Part shown: positions 6,090 through 8,051 of the stretch, piece by piece
How positions within the stretch are numbered: the stretch's first letter is position 1
How the letters are laid out: each line of letters opens with the position of its first letter
DNA from: an uncultured Mailhella sp.
GTDB taxonomy: Bacteria; Desulfobacterota; Desulfovibrionia; Desulfovibrionales; Desulfovibrionaceae
DNA: 8,051 nucleotides
Direction of reading: 5' to 3'
Assembly (NCBI GenBank): GCA_910579055.1
Contig: CAJTSU010000161.1
Coordinates: 1-8,051 of the forward strand
The notes under the pieces: model-generated
What the model was told of the DNA's origin: nothing
What the model saw: the letters and a program-made list of their open reading frames with translations, nothing else
Databases searched by the model: none
Translations under genes and position numbers: made by a program

Positions 6090-6831
6090 AAACAATACCG
6101 GCAAGCCCGTTATTTCCATCCGCAATGTATGGAAATTTTTCGGGCAGCTTGCCGCGCTGAAAGATATCTGCCTTGATATCATGCCGGGGGAAAAGGTCGT
6201 GATCATCGGCCCTTCCGGTTCGGGAAAGTCCACCTGCCTGCGCACTATCAATCGCCTCGAAAATGTGGACAAGGGCGCTATTTTCGTGGAAGGGCAGGAC
6301 ATCACGAACAGCGCACACGACATCAACGCCATGCGTCAGAACCTCGGCATGGTGTTTCAGAGCTTCAACCTCTTCCCACACATGACCGTGTTGCGCAACC
6401 TGAGTGTCGCCCCCATGAAATTGCGCGGCCTTTCCAGGGCAGACGCCGAGGAACGCGCACTCTATCTGCTCAAAAAGGTAGGGTTGGCCGACAAGGTCAA
6501 TGTCTACCCGAACACGCTTTCCGGCGGACAGCAGCAACGCGTGGCCATAGCCCGTGCCCTGGCCATGCAACCCCATATCATGCTGTTTGACGAACCTACC
6601 TCTGCACTGGATCCGGAAATGATCGGCGAAGTGCTGGACGTCATGGTTTCCCTTGCCCGGGAAGGCATGACTATGGTCTGTGTCACTCATGAAATGGGCT
6701 TTGCCCGGGAAGTGGCAGATCGAATCATTTTCATGGATCAAGGTGCGATCCTGGAACAGGGGCCGCCGGAGCAAATCTTCAACCGTCCACAGAATCCTCG
6801 GCTTCAACAGTTCCTGAATCAGATTCTGTAG
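6073..6831 (+). CDS. Polar amino acid ABC transporter ATP-binding protein (GlnQ/HisP family)
   Basis: This 252-residue cytoplasmic ATPase energises the permease encoded just upstream. All nucleotide-binding motifs are intact: Walker A GPSGSGKST (46-54), Q-loop Q96 in MVFQSFNLFPHMTV, ABC signature LSGGQQQR (149-156), Walker B IMLFDEP with catalytic E174, D-loop SALD, and switch histidine H206 in VTHEMGFA. The length and the FQSFNLFPHMT wording are typical of the amino acid family. AGGGAGG lies about 10 nt before the ATG, inside the permease gene. The gene ends at TAG 6829-6831 and is followed by a strong terminator, so the operon appears to contain only these two genes. Confidence 0.95.
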   Translation: MSITAENNTGKPVISIRNVWKFFGQLAALKDICLDIMPGEKVVIIGPSGSGKSTCLRTINRLENVDKGAIFVEGQDITNSAHDINAMRQNLGMVFQSFNLFPHMTVLRNLSVAPMKLRGLSRADAEERALYLLKKVGLADKVNVYPNTLSGGQQQRVAIARALAMQPHIMLFDEPTSALDPEMIGEVLDVMVSLAREGMTMVCVTHEMGFAREVADRIIFMDQGAILEQGPPEQIFNRPQNPRLQQFLNQIL

Positions 6832-6850
6832 TGGTTTTCTGCATACTTCT

Positions 6851-6880
6851 AAAAACGGCGTTCATGGGAACGCCGTTTTT
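6851..6880. terminator. Symmetric Rho-independent terminator
   Basis: AAAAACGGCGTTC (6851-6863) pairs perfectly with GAACGCCGTTTTT (6868-6880) around an ATGG loop. The A5/T5 ends make it work on both strands. It closes the ABC operon and could also stop transcription coming from bacterioferritin. Confidence 0.9.
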
Positions 6881-6889
6881 GTATATAAA

Positions 6890-6916
6890 GGAACCTCCCG
6901 CGAGGCGGGAGGTTCC
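6890..6916. repeat. Perfect 12-bp GC-rich hairpin
   Basis: GGAACCTCCCGC (6890-6901) pairs with GCGGGAGGTTCC (6905-6916) around a 3-nt loop. On the minus strand it is followed by TTTATAT, so it could be a second, weaker terminator for leftward transcripts. On the plus strand there is no T-run. Confidence 0.6.
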
Positions 6917-6947
6917 CGAATACTTGCAATTATGTATGTGCTGTACC

Positions 6948-7015
6948 ATCTCCTTTTGATTTGTTAAAAAGCCTTGCGGGCTGCCAACTGCAAACCAAAC
7001 AAATCAAAAGGAGAT
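6948..7015. repeat. Perfect 18-bp inverted repeat with 32-nt loop
   Basis: ATCTCCTTTTGATTTGTT (6948-6965) is the exact reverse complement of 6998-7015. The loop contains a small AGCC/GGCT hairpin. The right arm includes AAAAGGAG, a Shine-Dalgarno-like sequence 3 nt before an ATG at 7017, so on the plus strand the stem would bury that site. Whether it is an RNA structure, a protein site or the relic of a small mobile element is not clear. Confidence 0.8.
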
Positions 7016-7049
7016 CATGATAGGTGACGCCGAAAATCCAGTACCATGC

Positions 7050-7076
7050 AACATTGCATACTGTGTATGCAATGTT
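7050..7076. repeat. Perfect 12-bp AT-rich hairpin
   Basis: AACATTGCATAC (7050-7061) pairs exactly with GTATGCAATGTT (7065-7076) around a TGT loop. No T-run follows on either strand. It is the third strong palindrome within 190 bases. Confidence 0.7.
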
Positions 7077-7154
7077 AAGATCATTCCGGCAAAAGCGTGG
7101 TTCCGGCTCGATTACGACGGCTGCACCGCCGCGCCAGGCTTGCGGCTGACGACC

Positions 7155-7187
7155 AGTACTCCGAAATATTTCATGTTGCGGAGTACT
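7155..7187. repeat. 9-bp inverted repeat at the bacterioferritin stop codon
   Basis: AGTACTCCG (7155-7163) pairs perfectly with CGGAGTACT (7179-7187), with a 15-nt loop. On the minus strand the stem begins within the TAG stop of bacterioferritin (7186-7188). Without a T-tract it is more likely an mRNA 3'-end structure than a terminator. Confidence 0.6.
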
Positions 7188-7716
7188 AACCCTGATTCTT
7201 CACGAAGCCCATCTGCGTTTCTCCGATACTGCCGTCCGTTCCGGCAATGCGGGCCAGGAAGGCGTCTCCCAGAGTGCTGATATGGGAGGCGTAGTTATCA
7301 AAGTAATCATAGTGAGCCTGCTCTTCAGCCAGGATCTTCATGAACAGGTTTGCACTGATGATGTCGCCGTTTTCCCGGCAGACAGCAAGAAATCCGTTGT
7401 AGGCTTCCAGCACGTCGGCTTCCAGCCGGGCGTCAAAAGGATACACTTCCTTGAGTGCCTGCTTCTTGACTACTTTGGCAGCCATTTCCGTGCCGGGTTC
7501 GCCGTCAAGTTCCTTGATCCGCTCGGCAAACTGTTCAGCATGATCCATTTCGTCAATGGCAATACGCTTGATACTGGCGGCGAATTTTCCATAATCGAGA
7601 TCATCAAGATTGTAATGCTGGTTCATGTATTGATGAATAGATTGCAGCTCCATACTGCGAGCTTTGTTCAACACTTCAATAACGCGCATAACCTTTTCTG
7701 AATTCTGATTTTCCAT
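7186..7716 (-). CDS. bfr: Bacterioferritin, Desulfovibrio type
   Basis: This 176-residue cytoplasmic iron-storage protein would form the 24-subunit shell that oxidises Fe(II) with O2 or peroxide. The start is ATG 7716, with AGGAG (minus strand, 7725-7729) 8 nt upstream. The open frame continues 25 codons further, but that extension has no ribosome site. All ferroxidase ligands are present: E23, E56, H59, E99, E132 and H135. M57 matches the axial heme ligand. These numbers equal those I recall for D. desulfuricans bacterioferritin, which carries iron-coproporphyrin III, and the segment VIEVLNKARxMEL followed by IHQYMNQHY is shared. In D. desulfuricans the gene is reported next to a rubredoxin-2 gene. 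Here nothing of that kind lies downstream, and at least 280 bp upstream contain no gene. It appears to be transcribed alone; I find no convincing -35/-10. Confidence 0.95.
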   Translation of the reverse strand: MENQNSEKVMRVIEVLNKARSMELQSIHQYMNQHYNLDDLDYGKFAASIKRIAIDEMDHAEQFAERIKELDGEPGTEMAAKVVKKQALKEVYPFDARLEADVLEAYNGFLAVCRENGDIISANLFMKILAEEQAHYDYFDNYASHISTLGDAFLARIAGTDGSIGETQMGFVKNQG

Positions 7717-7842
7717 GTGGAACGCTCCTTTGCATCTGCGTGGGGTAAAAATTACGAGCCGGCGCATTTTCCGACCACGTTGCAGAATCATGCGGCGGAA
7801 AGCGCGGGGTCGATTGAAGGTTGAAGCCTCAGGGGATGATAC

Positions 7843-7855
7843 GGCAATGATTATC
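7843..7855. promoter_or_regulatory. Partial Fur-box-like sequence upstream of bfr
   Basis: Read on the minus strand, this is GATAATCATTGCC. It matches 11 of 13 bases of the right-hand part of the classical E. coli Fur box (GATAATCATTATC), but the left hexamer is absent. It lies about 130 bp upstream of the bfr start. Fur control of bacterioferritin would make biological sense, but the match is partial and the site is distant. Confidence 0.25.
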
Positions 7856-7951
7856 TTCCGGTCACCGTTTAGGGTCTTCCCGTGACGGTATTGCTCTGGA
7901 GGGACTGTTTGCCTACACTGCCAATACGTTTTTCAAGTGCAAGGCATAATT

Positions 7952-7990
7952 GAGGCTGCTGAGTTTATCAGCAGCCTCGGGGCGTTTTTT
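7952..7990 (+). terminator. Terminator-like hairpin with T6 on the plus strand
   Basis: GAGGCTGCTGA (7952-7962) pairs perfectly with TCAGCAGCCTC (7968-7978) around GTTTA. TTTTTT (7985-7990) follows after a 6-nt GC-rich gap, which is not ideal. No plus-strand gene is seen upstream. On the minus strand only AATTAT follows, so it is a weak terminator for a gene entering from the right. It could instead be a 3'-end structure of that partial gene. Confidence 0.45.
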
Positions 7991-7996
7991 GCTCCC

Positions 7997-8051
7997 TTAG
8001 AGTATTTTGCGATTGAAAGTATCTGCCAGCCAGGATCCTATGTTCTGGCGC
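7997..8051 (-). CDS. Possible C-terminal fragment of a minus-strand gene entering from the right
   Basis: In one minus-strand frame the last 54 bases read RQNIGSWLADTFNRKIL and then TAA (7997-7999), just before the hairpin at 7952-7978. The placement before a strong stem-loop and the balanced composition fit a gene end. However, 17 codons without a stop are not significant alone, and no family can be assigned. Confidence 0.3.
   Translation of the reverse strand, partial: RQNIGSWLADTFNRKIL

Noticed and set aside
6019..6807. Long minus-strand frame across the ABC ATPase
   Set aside because: It is a shadow of the ATPase gene, which has every ABC motif. The antisense frame has none of its own and no promoter.
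7017..7280. 87-codon plus-strand frame after the 18-bp inverted repeat
   Set aside because: The ribosome site is only 3 nt from the ATG and is buried in a stem. The last 30 codons are antisense to bacterioferritin, and no family is recognisable. It is kept only as part of a finding, not as a gene.

Overview
The window looks like a chromosomal segment from a Desulfovibrio-type sulfate reducer (Desulfovibrionaceae). The best evidence is the bacterioferritin. Its ferroxidase residues and heme-ligand methionine fall at the same residue numbers that I recall for the crystallised Desulfovibrio desulfuricans protein. A chemoreceptor fused to a C-terminal hemerythrin domain, the architecture of Desulfovibrio DcrH, agrees with this. 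Base composition is moderate, with somewhat GC-richer codon use in the transport genes. I see no phage genes, transposase or CRISPR array.

Layout from left to right. (1) 1-2300: a hemerythrin-domain chemoreceptor gene (+) with a consensus sigma-70 promoter. It lies between two direct copies of a roughly 137-bp repeat that are about 86% identical. A large hairpin follows the gene, and the right-hand repeat copy is preceded by two further stem-loops. (2) 2363-4700: a minus-strand pair, a DsbD-type transmembrane thiol:disulfide reductase followed 31 nt later by a small acidic protein of unknown function. (3) 4743-4912: tRNA-Lys(CTT) with its terminator, divergent from dsbD. The two promoters appear to share one palindromic -10 element. 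(4) 4913-5276: a gene-poor leader with a promoter-like dyad, several hairpins and a possible 42-codon upstream ORF. (5) 5277-6831: a two-gene ABC importer unit (permease and ATPase) of the polar amino acid family, with no binding-protein gene in the window, closed by a strong symmetric terminator. (6) 6890-7187: a palindrome-dense intergenic stretch. (7) 7186-7716: bacterioferritin (-). (8) 7717-8051: an intergenic region with a partial Fur-box-like sequence and a plus-strand terminator-like hairpin, then possibly the last codons of another minus-strand gene.

The gene content fits an anaerobe dealing with oxygen and redox stress. The hemerythrin chemoreceptor would report O2 or redox state to the chemotaxis machinery. 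DsbD carries reducing power across the inner membrane to periplasmic thiol proteins. Bacterioferritin stores iron and consumes peroxide or O2. The amino acid transporter is a separate housekeeping unit. No single new multi-gene system is evident. The least explained parts are non-coding: the repeat pair around the chemoreceptor, the palindrome cluster at 6890-7187, and the possible plus-strand RNA upstream of bacterioferritin.
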